Shown here piece by piece: positions 43,301 to 54,100 of a DNA stretch of 64,000 nt. Made by a program: the position numbers and the translations under genes. The notes beneath the pieces were generated by a model. It made no database searches. It had not been told where the DNA came from and saw only the letters and a program-made list of their open reading frames with translations. This DNA comes from Cyanophora paradoxa (taxonomy: Eukaryota; Glaucocystophyceae; Cyanophorales; Cyanophoraceae), in the NCBI GenBank assembly GCA_004431415.1, contig QPMI01000044.1, positions 248,001 through 312,000 on the forward strand. Direction: 5' to 3'. The stretch's first letter is position 1, and each line of letters begins with the position of its first letter.

Positions 43301-43498
43301 GGGGGTACCGGCACCGGCCCCGTCGCGGTTGGGGAGGTGCGCGCCACGGCCCACGGGGCCTGCCGCCGGCCCAAGCCACAATCGCGAAGAACTCACCGGC
43401 CGCTGTCGACGTCGCGTCGGCCGCGGGCAGGCCTAGGGCGGACCGGAGGCATTCGTCGCAATCGCCCGAAGGCGTCCTCCGCTCGAGCTCCGCTCTAA
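34347..43498 (+). CDS. class 3 lipase, sn-1 diacylglycerol-lipase-like, multi-exon
   Basis: The start is tentative (ATG 34347, in frame with the 34830-35300 coding block). The N-terminal part is Ala/Pro-rich and helical (IQVFFDGFSKKKDKG; LLEEFKDAVRAAL; QEEILNLVTRTVARIF at about 37025). The lipase core follows: SVHGLGPWSLVDVTLGLFIL (37860-37920), SVREYLLLVAGTYSDFRWHI (38125-38188), VILAIRGTESIYDVLTDLD spread over two exons, and the nucleophile elbow GHS|LGAG split by an intron (39292-39330, 39539-39648). Next come AYTA-type ADEACAPYTASFVLADDA (about 40677-40728) joined to VPRFSAAHLEDL (41069 on), which supplies the Asp. Then LYPPGSLHHIVLEN (about 42868-42912) probably supplies the His, and a final MPLSRTMIDNHFVERY exon at 43226. 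The enzyme would release a monoacylglycerol from diacylglycerol. The final frame ends at 43498. Confidence 0.85.
38797..39030 (+). repeat. (TCTA)n microsatellite in a lipase intron
   Basis: CTATCTATCTATCTGTC-type tetranucleotides at 38810-38912, and again at about 38930-39030, separated by a short copy of the preceding exon edge (GGCCCGAGCTCAGGCGCCT, compare 38760-38785). The intron follows the exon that ends RRLLQ. Confidence 0.75.
39649..40676 (+). repeat. lipase intron of degenerate repeats carrying exon-edge copies
   Basis: About 1 kb of CCTAAGATCC and CATATAAGAAGTCC repeats. It includes copies of the 3' splice site and start of the next exon (CAGGCGGAGGCNTGCGCGCCCT at about 40116 and 40514; true exon at 40674). 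It also includes a copy of the end of the previous exon (GCGTCTCC-GGAGCATCGTGCG at about 40281; true at 39628). The copies soon run into stops. Confidence 0.7.
41820..42270 (+). repeat. lipase intron with (CCTANTAGAAA) repeats
   Basis: Repeated AATAGAAAGCCTACTAGAAA and TAGAAACCTTC units, interspersed with copies of an exon-like GGCCTCGCCGTNGAGACCGTGCGCTCCG block (about 41788, 41961 and 42078). This again shows exon-edge duplication inside an intron. Confidence 0.65.
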
Positions 43499-44447
43499 AT
43501 CCTTGCGGCTTTGCCTGCGCATGCCAGCGGTGACCTGGTCGCTGCGACAGGCCAACCGGCGCCAGCTGCAGCCTGAGCTCGAGTCGACGTGGTGCCGTGG
43601 TGGGGTCCCTGATCACGATCATAATTATATAAGCTCGCCTCGGCCCTTGGTCCTTGGACCGGATCGATCCGCCTTTAGTTTGTTCGCCTCATTTTCGGCT
43701 GTTGATCATCGGATTGATATTCAGATCGGCTATTCACATTGATATTCATACCGATCAGTGGATTTGATAAAGGGCGCCCACTGCGGCGCGCGCTCGTAAA
43801 GCCTTGAAGGGTCGTGCTCGACGCTGCTCGTGCACGCGCGCCGCTGCGCGGTCCGGGGAATTCGAAGGCCCGAGGGAAAAATCACACACGTACACGCGCG
43901 CGCGCGGCGCGCCGGCGCCGCGCCGGATCCGGAGCGCCGGCGCCGCGGGCCCGCGAGGGCCGCGACCGAATTCAAAGTCCCCGAGTCCAGGGGCCGCGCC
44001 GGCCGGTTCGAATTCGAATTCTTGTCCGGCGCGGCAAATTGAAGGCCGCGGGGCCGGAATTCGAATTCGAACGTATCATAGTATAACCGGCTGCATATGC
44101 AGGGCCATTGCAGGCCAGAGGATACGTACGAACTAGTACGGTACTACGTATGAAGGCCGGCACCGAATTCGAGCAGCCGGCGTCAGGCGGGGAATCCGGC
44201 CCCCGCCGGAGCCGACCCGGGGCGCCAGCTGCAGCCTGCAGCGGCGTGCACGCGTAGGGTGCACGAGCCACGGCCCACGGTGCACGTGTCCCTGCCTTAA
44301 GCTTCATGATCACTTTAATTTTGTGAATGACTCCTGTAAGCGAATGGGTTTTTTTCTCCCTGAATGTAGCTGGCAGACTAGTGGCAGCTGCAGCCTGCAG
44401 CCTGCAGCCTGCTGCCTGCTGCCTGCAGTCATGCTGACTCAGTGAGT

Positions 44448-44650
44448 GTCCGCCGGGCCGGCGCCGGCGCCGGCGCCGCCGGGCGCCGGCGCGCGGCCGG
44501 CGCGCGCGGCCGGCCCGGCCGCCGGCGCCGCCGGGCCGGCCGCGGGCGTACGCGTCGCGCGCCCGGCGCCGGCGGGCCGGCGCCCGGCGGGCCGGCGGCG
44601 GCGGCGCCGCGCCGGCGCCGCGCTGCGCGCGCATGCCCGCGGCCGGCGGC
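44448..44650. repeat. GCCGGC/GCGCGC palindromic tract
   Basis: About 200 bases that are nearly all G and C, built from GCCGGCGCC, GGCCGGCC and GCGCGC units. It is self-complementary at many registers and has open frames in all directions without biological meaning. Confidence 0.75.
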
Positions 44651-45639
44651 CAAACTTGAAAGCGCCGGCCATCATTGCCATGACTCAGTGATGCCGCAGT
44701 GCATATGCATGTATCATAGATTCATACTACCGGTAGCTATACTAGCAGTAGAATGCAAAACTATTACTGGAGAACTAGTTAATTTAGTATTTCGCCAAAA
44801 CGTACTGCCACTTTAGCAGCTGGTAAAGTTTTAGTAGGTCCGCCTAGGCCTTCGCAGGGCTTTTGTATTGCGGAGAGGGGCCCGGGGCCCCGCCTACCCC
44901 TACAAATTCGAAAACTTCTCGGCTTTAGCAGGCGGGAAATATTTAGTAGATCGCTCAAAAACTTTTAGTATTATATGTGACGACGGTCCACTGACGGAAC
45001 GGTACGGACGTACGGAATTATTAACGGTACGGTGACGGCAACGTACCGGACCTATACTATACTGTCATACTGTCAATGTATAATTTAATGTTAGACGGGT
45101 ATTATGTTAGGGTATTATTATGTTAGGCGCGGAGAGACAAGGTAACCCATTCGCTTGAGGGGGTATACCATACTACCTCCTGTATGGAGGGGCCAGCGCT
45201 ACTACTGCTAGTATAGTAGTACTGCTGCGCTAGGCGCCGCTAGCATGCGCACCTCGTCTAACTTTAATTTGTCCACGTCTATCGTGGTGGGTGGGCAAAT
45301 GTCTAAAAAACGGTCTAACTAGCCTAGTAGCCAGTCCGGCAACTTTGTTTTTAACGTCTAACAGTGGGTCGGCAATGACTCGGCATCATATTTTCGGCAA
45401 CATGCACAGCCAGTCCGCCTAGGCGGCGGGTACATTGATCCCTCTTTTGCCATACACCTGCACAATTCTGGCAGTTTCAAATATTCGGCGCCGTGAGCCT
45501 AGCTATGCCATGCCGAATATTAATAGCGCGTAGACTAGAGGCTGTGGCCGGTAATTCACTATAAAAAATTGTTTTAGCTATGCCGAATATTAATAGCGCC
45601 GAATATTAAGTGCCGCCGGAGATTTCACGTTTCACAGTA

Positions 45640-46921
45640 CTGTAATTCGGGTAATATTTAAGACCCCAAAATAATTAGTAATCCCGGGGTTTGGTCGGTT
45701 TAGTAGGCTGAAAATAATTAAGAGTTGGCCGCGCGGACCGCTTTAGTAGCGGCCTTTAGAAGGGGGTGGGCGCGGCGCGCGCTAGGGGTCTAGATCTGTT
45801 GGAGCGTCCGAGCGCCCCCTCGCACTTCAGCTATAGCTAGCTTCTCCCGCGTCGCGCTGCAACTACGGCTGCGCTACGTACCCCCCAGCACCTCAGGTTT
45901 AGTATACGATAAAACTTTAGTAGTCGGGCGATAAACTTTAGTAGTAAAACTATAAAGATCCAGTATACTAAATATTTCCCGACTTACAGACTTAAGTTAC
46001 AGTAGTCGATCACGTGTGAGTACGTAGTGAGTCCGTGACGTACACGTGCACAGTACGTACCGTACGCGTACGGTCACAGCTCGTTTTTTTTACCGGTCGA
46101 CCCAACAGTGCCAACACGGCGAGTATCCGGTTTTCCTTAGAATTCCCCGCGGGTATTTGGAATTCCCCGGCTTTAGCTAGTGCAATCTACCCGCTAGCTT
46201 GCCGGCTACACGCTGACGTAGGCGCACTAGCCGGCTCGTAGCGGGTGAAAAGTTATCGCGATCGCCGGCTACCCTTGCCCATACAACGGGCATGTTGAGT
46301 CGATTAGGAAAAAAAACGAGCTGTGGGTACTACTAGCTACTAGCTAGTAGTACCGTACTACGGTAATACAGCGTTTTGCAATTGTCAGCGGAAAACGCAG
46401 AACCGTTTCGATATTAATTAATGCGGACCCAAATTAATGCGTTTTGTCAGCTAGCGAAAAACGCATTAATATTAATCAGGGACCGCAATCACGGTATATA
46501 TACCGCAATGTCACCGAGTCACCGACTCACCGGCCGCATTGATCATGACCGCATTACTTAATCAAGTGCGCGCATTACTTAAATATTTAGTATACTGGAT
46601 CGGATCTTTTTAAATTAGTACCAAAGTTTTGAGGGCTGAGTCCTAAATATTTACCGTATATTAAACCTGAATTGCGCTGGGGGGTACGTAGCTCTGTCGC
46701 GTCGGCGCAGCCGTATTTGCAGCGCGGGAGAGCTCCGAGGCTCGAGCGACGAGCGTCGACGTCCATCCAGCCGCCCACACCCTACTAAAGCTTCCTACGT
46801 ATACTAATCATTGAATATAAAGCGCTCCGTGGGCAACTCCTAAATATTTTCAGGCTACTAAACCGGCCAAAACTCGGGATTACTAAATATTTTGGAGTCT
46901 TAAATATTACCCGAATTACAG
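45640..46921. mobile_element. foldback-like DNA transposon, CTGTAATTCGGG ends, TA duplication
   Basis: The left end CTGTAATTCGGGTAATATTTAA and the right end (reverse complement) match for about 90 bases with few changes. The match continues imperfectly inward: CAGGTTTAGTATACG at about 45893 mirrors the segment near 46650-46670, and CCAGTATACTAAATATTT at 45960 mirrors 46570-46600. TA flanks both ends. There is no transposase frame. The ends resemble those of the MITE at 17084 (CTGTA start, TA target). Confidence 0.78.
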
Positions 46922-47920
46922 TAGGCACTGCCCACCGTGGCACTGGGCGGCCTGCAGGCTGCAGCTGGCCCCGCCGGCGCCTGGCCCGGCCTGGGCCGGC
47001 AGCAATTAATATTGCAACTTGCAAGGACTCCGAGGCTCGGACAGTAGAGTCGGCGCCGATCGCGATCGCGCGCGGCGATTCGCGAGTCGCGACTCGCGAT
47101 CGGCGAGTCGGCGGCGACTCCGCCTGCGAGTCCGACGGTCGGCGGCGACTCGGCGCATGAGAAGTCCGAGAATCCAAGGCTTTCCAAGCTGCAAGCTTTT
47201 AAGGGAGGTTGAATGGGACCGGCCCCCCGGGCTAGCGGGGTATCGAAGTACTTAACTTGTAAGTGCATCATCCCACCGTGGGCCGTGGCACCCGGTGACC
47301 GCGGCCGTGGCACCGTGGTGACGGGCACTGACGGCGTGGTCCGTGGCACGGGCGGGGAGTCGGGGACTCGCCGCCGAGACTCCGGATCCCGAGTCCCGAC
47401 TCCCGACTCCCGAGTCCGGGAGGACCGGGACTCGCCGCCGGGACAGTTATCGATAACATATAGTGCCATAATAATAATAAATTTTAATGGTGCTAAAGAT
47501 TATCAATAGCGGTCACGATTTGCCAAGAATTAATAATACCATCACTGGCCCGCGCGCGGGGGAGTCACTGAGTTGTCTTGCTGCCGCAGATCTAGAGTCT
47601 AGACTGCCCGCAGTGCGTGCGCGCGCCTCACGCGCGCCTGGCGCGCCGATCATGATCGTCGGGTCGCTTTAAAGTTTGAGCTCGAGCGACCGTCCGCCGC
47701 GGTCCGCGGTCCGCGACCGATCCAAGCGTACGTCTGGCCCGGCAGTCCGGTCGGCCGAGCATACTAGTACGTAACATCAGATCAGCCGCAGCGGCCACAT
47801 ATATGCGATCAGCGCCGCGCCCATCGACTCTAGATCTCCGGCTCGGCCTAGGCCTGGTGCAAACGGGGCCGGCTGCAGGCGATTGTCCTCGGCCATGCTG
47901 CGCGTCCTCCTCTCTTTCAG

Positions 47921-49851
47921 GCGACGGAAGTCGCCTGCGAGCCCGCAGCCCGCGGGCGCCGGCCCCAGCGCGCAGCCCGCCGCCCCGAGCATGCATATGG
48001 TTCGACACGTACCGGACCCGTGCGCGGTGGACGCCGAGACGAGCCCCGAAATGCGCGCCGCGTTCTCGGTGCGGGCCCCGAATCCTTCGACACCGGCGCG
48101 AAGCCCGCGCCAGCCGGGCGCCGCGCCGCGCCACCTCGCATTTGTGGCAATTTGGTGCCCGCCGGCCGGCGCTGATCATGACTCGTCACCCGCAGCTGGT
48201 GGGCGCCAGCGTCACCTCGCCGGGCGTGGAAGAGATCGACTTCGACTCGTACGTGAGCCTCTACATGTCACTGGTGCGCCCCGCATGCCCCGAACATTTA
48301 CGTTAACCCCCGCCCCCCGTGCGCGCGCGCCGCGTTTCTGATCGCGCGCGCCGGCGCCGGGCCAGTTCCGGGCCCTCGCCATGCCCGGAGAGGTGTTCGA
48401 CGAAGCCGACGCGCGCAGGCGGGCAGAGGTGCCCTCGCCCCGGCCTCGGCCGCTCGCGCCGCCCCCGGCCCGGCCCGGCCCGCCCTTGGCCCGGCCGTTT
48501 CTCGCGCGGTCTGTTAACCAGTTAACCAGTCCACCAACCCTCGCCTGCGCGCGCGCGCAGAACGATTTCCAAAGAGACAGTGCTGGGAGGCGCGCCGTCC
48601 CGCTGACCACCCTCGCGGCCGCCCTCGTTTCCCTCGCCGGTGTGCACCCGATCGGGATCCTTTTTTTTCCCCGTTCCAGGCGTCCCAAGCGAGCGTACCC
48701 CGCTTCCGTAGGGCTCTGGGTACAGGCTGAAGAGGAGGCGGAGCGCGCGGCCGGCCAGCGGGCCGCCCGGAGGGCCTCGATGGAAGACCTCATACCCCCC
48801 TCCTCGCCCTCCCCCACCCCCTCCAGCACCCGTTCCGTCGCGTCCGATCCCAGCTTCCCATCCTCCGGATCCCCCCGAAGGAACCACGTAGCCCCCGCCA
48901 GCTCTTCGTCCCTGGGCGTACCCCCCGGCTCAGGCGAGCCGAGCCGGGCCGTTCTTTTTCTCGAACGGCTCCGCCGGCTCGTCACGCAGGAAGACGGCTC
49001 GGGCCGCCTCGCCATCGTGCCCTTCCAAGACGTACCCCTGGGCAAGGGGCGCCCGCCCGCCCTCCGGCCGCGGCCCTTCCCGCGCAGCGTCTCGGTACCA
49101 GCCAGGGCGTCCCGCCGGGTACGCTTCTCGCTCCCCGGAACAGGCGGCTGGGCGGGGGACGAGATCGAAGGGGACCCGACCTCGAATGCGGAGGCGGCGC
49201 CAGCGCCCGTCCCGTCGACGTCGACCTCGAATCCGAAATCCGCTTTCCCGCCCCCCATTCCCAGGCACAGGTCCAGCGGTTCCCTTGCGGCGGACGGCCA
49301 CGCCCGCGCCGGAGGGCTGGCCTCCGCTTCCTTCGTCGACTCGCCCCTCGGGGTCGTGCCGGGGCCCCCGTACCCGTCCCCCGTGCTCGAGTTCTTCCGC
49401 GGGGCCAAGGGATCCGTGTCCGACCGCGGGCCCCGCCGCCGCGCCGCGCCACCCGACTCCGTCGAGTCGCCCTCCTCGTGCGCACCCCCCCCCCCCCCCC
49501 CCCCCCCCACCCCCTGCGAACCGAGCCCGTGCGCGTCTGACCGGCCGGCGCCACAGCCTCCCCGCCATCGGCGGCTTTGAGCCGCGTCCTCCCCCGATCC
49601 CGAGACCGGAGCCACAGCGGAACGGCGCGTCTCCAGCCGCACAGTCTCCGCGCGCCCGCGCAGTCGCGCATACCAGCAGCATAGACGAGGTGCGGCAGAG
49701 TGTCGCAGCAAGGCTCGGCCTGCCGCCCGTGGCCCCCTTGCTCCCGAGCACCCCTCCCGGGGCCGGCGATCGGCCGCCGGCGCCGGCGCCTCGGTCCCCA
49801 ACCATGCTTGTGACGCCGCCCCAAGGCTCTGTAGCTGTCCTGTCGGTCTGA
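47921..49851 (+). CDS. unrecognised multi-exon protein, partial model
   Basis: Exons: 47921-48068 (ends CAVDAETSPEMRAAFS), 48196-48273 (VEEIDFDSYVSLYMSL), 48366-48428 (FRALAMPGEVFDEADARRRAE), 48561 to about 48596 (NDFQRDSAGRRA), about 48727-48795 (AEEEAERAAGQRAARRASMEDL), then a Ser/Pro-rich exon or exons to a likely end at 49851. The first three junctions agree in phase, and introns start GTGCG/GTGCGC. The YVSLYMSLFRAL...DEADARRRAENDFQRD stretch looks like an EF-hand-related helical motif common in large flagellar proteins, but that is only a guess. The 5' exon upstream of 47921 is not found. Confidence 0.5.
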
Positions 49852-51157
49852 ACGCCCGTACAGTCTTTTTTCTTCCCGTACAGTTTTTCTCGTAGCCAGG
49901 TTCCCCAGACGTCGCGAATCGACGCCGGGAATCTGAATCACATCCTTACCTTCCTCGTCCGTAGTCCCCATTTTGATTCCGCGGGTTGTAGAGCTCTTCA
50001 TGCTGGTTCAACGGTTGCCCTCTAATACTTTTTGTCTTTTTCTATCGATATCATTTATTTAAAGCGTAAGACTCGTATACAGCGGTCTGCAATATTTTCC
50101 TGAAGCCCGTCGACGGTACTGTAAAGCTCTTTATGCTTACTTCCATGCATCGCTGTATTGTCGATTTTGAATCACGACTTGGCAAGTTGCAAGTAATTTT
50201 TCTGTCATGGGCTCCGCCGCTAGCGCTAATTATCATAGTATATATCTATATAGCCCATGTCCTCTCATATGCATGATGACGTGTAGGGCTCTAGATTTCT
50301 ACTAGTACTGTTACGTGGCATGGCCATATGCATGATCAGTGTACGATGATCTCATCGTTGATGTTAACTCAAGCTTCCAAAGAAATTATCCAAAGATCGG
50401 CCGGATCCGGATTGAGGGGTGCGCTTATAATTTTAAGGCTTGTGTCACAGCTGCAGTCATGATCACACATATGCATATGCTGAGTGTGTAGATCTAGATG
50501 TATAGCTAAAATTTAAAGTCTCGTGAATCATGAACTCGTGGAGCTAACGAGCCAGCTGCAGACGATATACATGTACAAGTCGACTCGGCGACGTCTCGAC
50601 TCGGCGAGCTCACGCCTGCAGGCTGCAGCTGTAACGCGTACATACACATTGACCTTGTTCGAATTCAAATCGACCTGCGTATGCGGCACTGTACATGTAT
50701 GCGAACGTCGATCTTGGTCAAAATGGCAAATTAGAATCACTGCGACTCAGGCCCACCGAGCTTTGAGTGAGGACTGCGAAGCTGAAACCTGATCTACACC
50801 TACTACAAGTACTCTACAGAATTCAAACGGCGTGTGCGCTGCCTACAGCTATAGCTATAGCTAGTAATAAACGTACACGCACAGTAACTGCGTCTACACA
50901 TACATCTAAATACGCAGAATTCTAAATAAGCGAACGAATCCGAAGGGTCTAGATCTGATCACAATGGCGAGCGGGTACGGAGTATCAGGCTCTGAATACG
51001 GCTGAAGTCTTTTGAAGAGCTGAAAAACAAACACATATAAGCGAATATACGGAGAAACGCGAATATACACAGCAGGCGATCGATATCGATATCTGGACTG
51101 CAAAACGTCTGACCGAGGGATCTGCCCTAACAGTAAACGTGCAGGCGCCGGGCGCGC
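49852..51157. other. intergenic gap between convergent genes
   Basis: About 1.3 kb, less GC-rich than its surroundings, with scattered TATAGCTATAGCTA and CATATGCATATG palindromes. No open frame of note and no RNA gene recognised. Confidence 0.55.
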
Positions 51158-54100
51158 TCAGTCGTCGCCGACGGAGTTGGAGAAGTAGGAATGGAGGTAC
51201 TCGACCTCGAAGATGAAGCGCTTGGGGATCATCATGAGCATCTGCGACGTCCGGTTCGCCTCGTCCATCAGCCCCCGCACCATCGGCTTGAACAGCAGCT
51301 GCCGCCCCGCCCCGTCAGCGCCGGCGCCAGTTCGCCGCCCGCCCGCCCGCGCGAGAGCACGCACGAAGTAGAGTCCGGTGAGGAAGACGAATGCGATGGT
51401 CATGATGACGGCCTCGATCATGAGGATCATCGCGATGTTCGCCTCCGTCTCCTGCGCGCGCGCCCCCGCCCCCGCGTCAGCGGACGGGAGCGGGAGTGGG
51501 AGCCGGTAGCCTCGAGCTCGCGCCTGTATGTAGAGATCGATGGCGGTGCGCATTCCGCGGTCGAGGTAGCGGCGCGAGATGATTTCGATCTCCTTGAGCG
51601 ACTGGCTCGTGCTGTACGTGTACTTGGCCTGCGAGGTGCAGCCCTCGATCTCGCACAGGTTGTCCTGCAGGATCTGGAGGCAGCCCGACAGGTAGCGCTC
51701 CGTCAGCGAGTTGAGGCCCACCATGACTGCGCGCAGGGCCGGCCGCCTCAGAAACGGCGAAAGCAGAGCCAGAGCTAGTGACGGGTGGGCGCAGGCGTAC
51801 ACATAGCGCGCTCCCGCGGAGTGAGGTCCGAGCAGTCGCCGCTCTCGGCGAGGCACTGGTTCTTGTCGTAGTTCAGGCGATCCTGAGAACGGGGGGGGGG
51901 GGGGAGAACGCAGGTCAGATGCAGCTGCACGATCCAGCTGCGAAATCTGCACCTGAGGGGCGTAGCGGTTGTCGCTCCCCGGCAGCTTCAGCGACGGGCT
52001 GCCGAACTTCAGTCCAAGGTCGATCTCGCGGAACAGCTCCATGTTCGTCTGCGCAAAGGCGTCAGATCGTGCAGCGGCGGGCGGGCGCCGCGGGGCGGGG
52101 CGCGCGCCTGGAAGCGGCTGATCATCGTCTCGCGGGACATGACGATCGACTGGTTAAGGTACAGCTCGCGCGCGAAGAACATCATCCTGCGGGCCGCGGT
52201 CGGTCCCGGCGGGCCGGCGCCGGCGCGGGGGCGGGGGCGGCGCACTCGCGGGCGAGGGAGCGGCGGACGCCGGCCTGCATGACCTCCTGCGCGAAGGACC
52301 GCGACGACTCCTGCGGGGGCCCGGCGTGAGTCGCGCGGCCGGGCGCGGCGCTCGGCCGGGCGCGAGGGGGCGTGATTTCGCGGTATATCGCGAGTTTGCG
52401 CAAAATCCCGACAGCCTATCGCGGCCCGCGCTCCCGCCGTTAGCGGTCTTGCTGCTTATGATTAAGCATCCCCGTTCATCAGAACAGCAGACGATACCAC
52501 TGCGGCGCCAGTCAGCATGCGCAGACGATTCCAAGGGGGGGGCTCGGGACGCACTGAAAAAGAAGCAGACGCCTTTGAAGACACCAGATTAAAAGAGGAC
52601 GCCAGGCGAAGGGACAGACGGGACGGGGCGAGAGCGGGGCGAGCGAGCGAAAGAGTCAGCAATGGGGCCACGCGTACGCGCCATAAACCACAGCATGGTA
52701 GCTTGGGGGAGACGGTTCGGGGAGTGTGTCAGGGCGTGCGTTCGGGAAGGGGGTTCGGGGAGGGGGTAGTGTGTTCGGGGAGGCGTATCGGGGAGGGGGT
52801 TCGGCCTTGGGGGAGGGGTACTGGGAGCGGTTTCGAGGGGGGGGAGCTTGCGTGTCGAATGAGTGGGAAGGCGGGGCGACGCGTTAACGAGATGGAACGT
52901 AGTGGGCAGTACGTAAAACCGGAGTCCCACGGGCACTCGGAAAGCGAAATACCGATATTCGCTCCGCAGACCTGCGCGCGGGGCCGAGCAGTCGTCGGCG
53001 GCGGCAGCGGCGGGGCGGCGGCGTGGTGGGGCGGGGCGGGGCGGACGAGGGTGATGAAGGTGAAGCCGAGGACGTACTTCATCGTGAGCCGCCGCAGCGT
53101 CTTCGCCGCCGCATCCGTGAACCTGCGCCCCGCGCCGGCGGCGGCGTGAGACCGCGCGCGCCATGCGCGGCTCGGATCCGCATGCGCATCGCGCACTTCT
53201 TGTCGATCTCGTCGGCGATTTTAGAGGGGTGCTCGCCGCTGGGCGCCTGCCCATCCGTGCTCGCGGCGTCGGTCCCGGCCTTCTCAGTCTCCTCCTCCCC
53301 GCCGTTGGCGAGCGCGCCGGCGGCGCCCTTCTCGTCGACTTTGGCGTCCCAGGCGCTCTTCTCGGCGGGGCCGCCCGCGAGGATGCGCTCGAGGAAGCCC
53401 TTCGAGAGCGGCTTGAGGTCCTCCCGCGACTCGGCCCGCGCCAGCTCGATCCCCTCCCTGCCCAGCGCTTGGACGGCCCCCGGGTGGCTGCCGGCGCGCG
53501 CGTACTTCGAGTCGGCCCGGAGCGAGTTGCCGCCCCGCAGGCTCGACCGCCGCGGCCGCGGCGCCGGCGCCGGCTCGCCGCCGAACGCCGTGACGTGCGA
53601 GGCCGCCGGCGCCTTGACGGAGGACCCCAGGTCCATGCATACGGTCATCATCGACATGTCCTCGTTGAGCTTCTTCGCGCCCTTCGAGCTCGCCTCCTCT
53701 GCGCGGGGCGACCGTCGGCGACAGCGAGCGAGAGCGGCAGCCACGGCTTCGAAGGCCGGGCCGGGCGGGGCGCACGGAGGGGCGGCGAGGAGAGGCCGAG
53801 GACGTCGAGGGGGCTGTGCGGGCTGTTCGAGCCGGCCCCCGAGCTCGAGTCGACCGGCTGCTCCTGCTCCTCCCGCTCGTCGTCGCTGCGGCCCGCGATC
53901 AGCGCCGCCCGCCCGCGCCCGCCCCTCTAGGCCTCGCGCACCTCCGGCTGAAGGTGAGGACGTCGCTCACGACGTGGGGCAGCGCCGGCACCGCGGGGCG
54001 GGCGCCGGCGGCGGCGACCGCCGCGGCGACGTCCTCCATCGAGGACGGCCGCAGCCGCGCCGAGCACTTGGGCGACGCCGTCGGCCGCGGGGGCGCCTCC

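Larger units (their letters stand above)
43499..47920. other. palindrome-rich intergenic region
   Basis: No gene is supported. It contains CTGCAGCCTGCAGC repeats (44385-44425), a GC-only palindromic tract, GCCGAATATTAATAGCGC repeats (about 45513 and 45583), a 1.28-kb TIR element and GAGTCGCGACTC-type palindromes (about 47080-47160 and 47385-47420). Long open frames in the GC-rich parts are composition artefacts. Confidence 0.55.

Noticed and set aside
44442-44816. GC-rich frames on both strands
   Set aside because: All lie in a GCCGGC/GCGCGC palindromic tract with only Ala/Gly/Arg/Pro codons and are composition artefacts.
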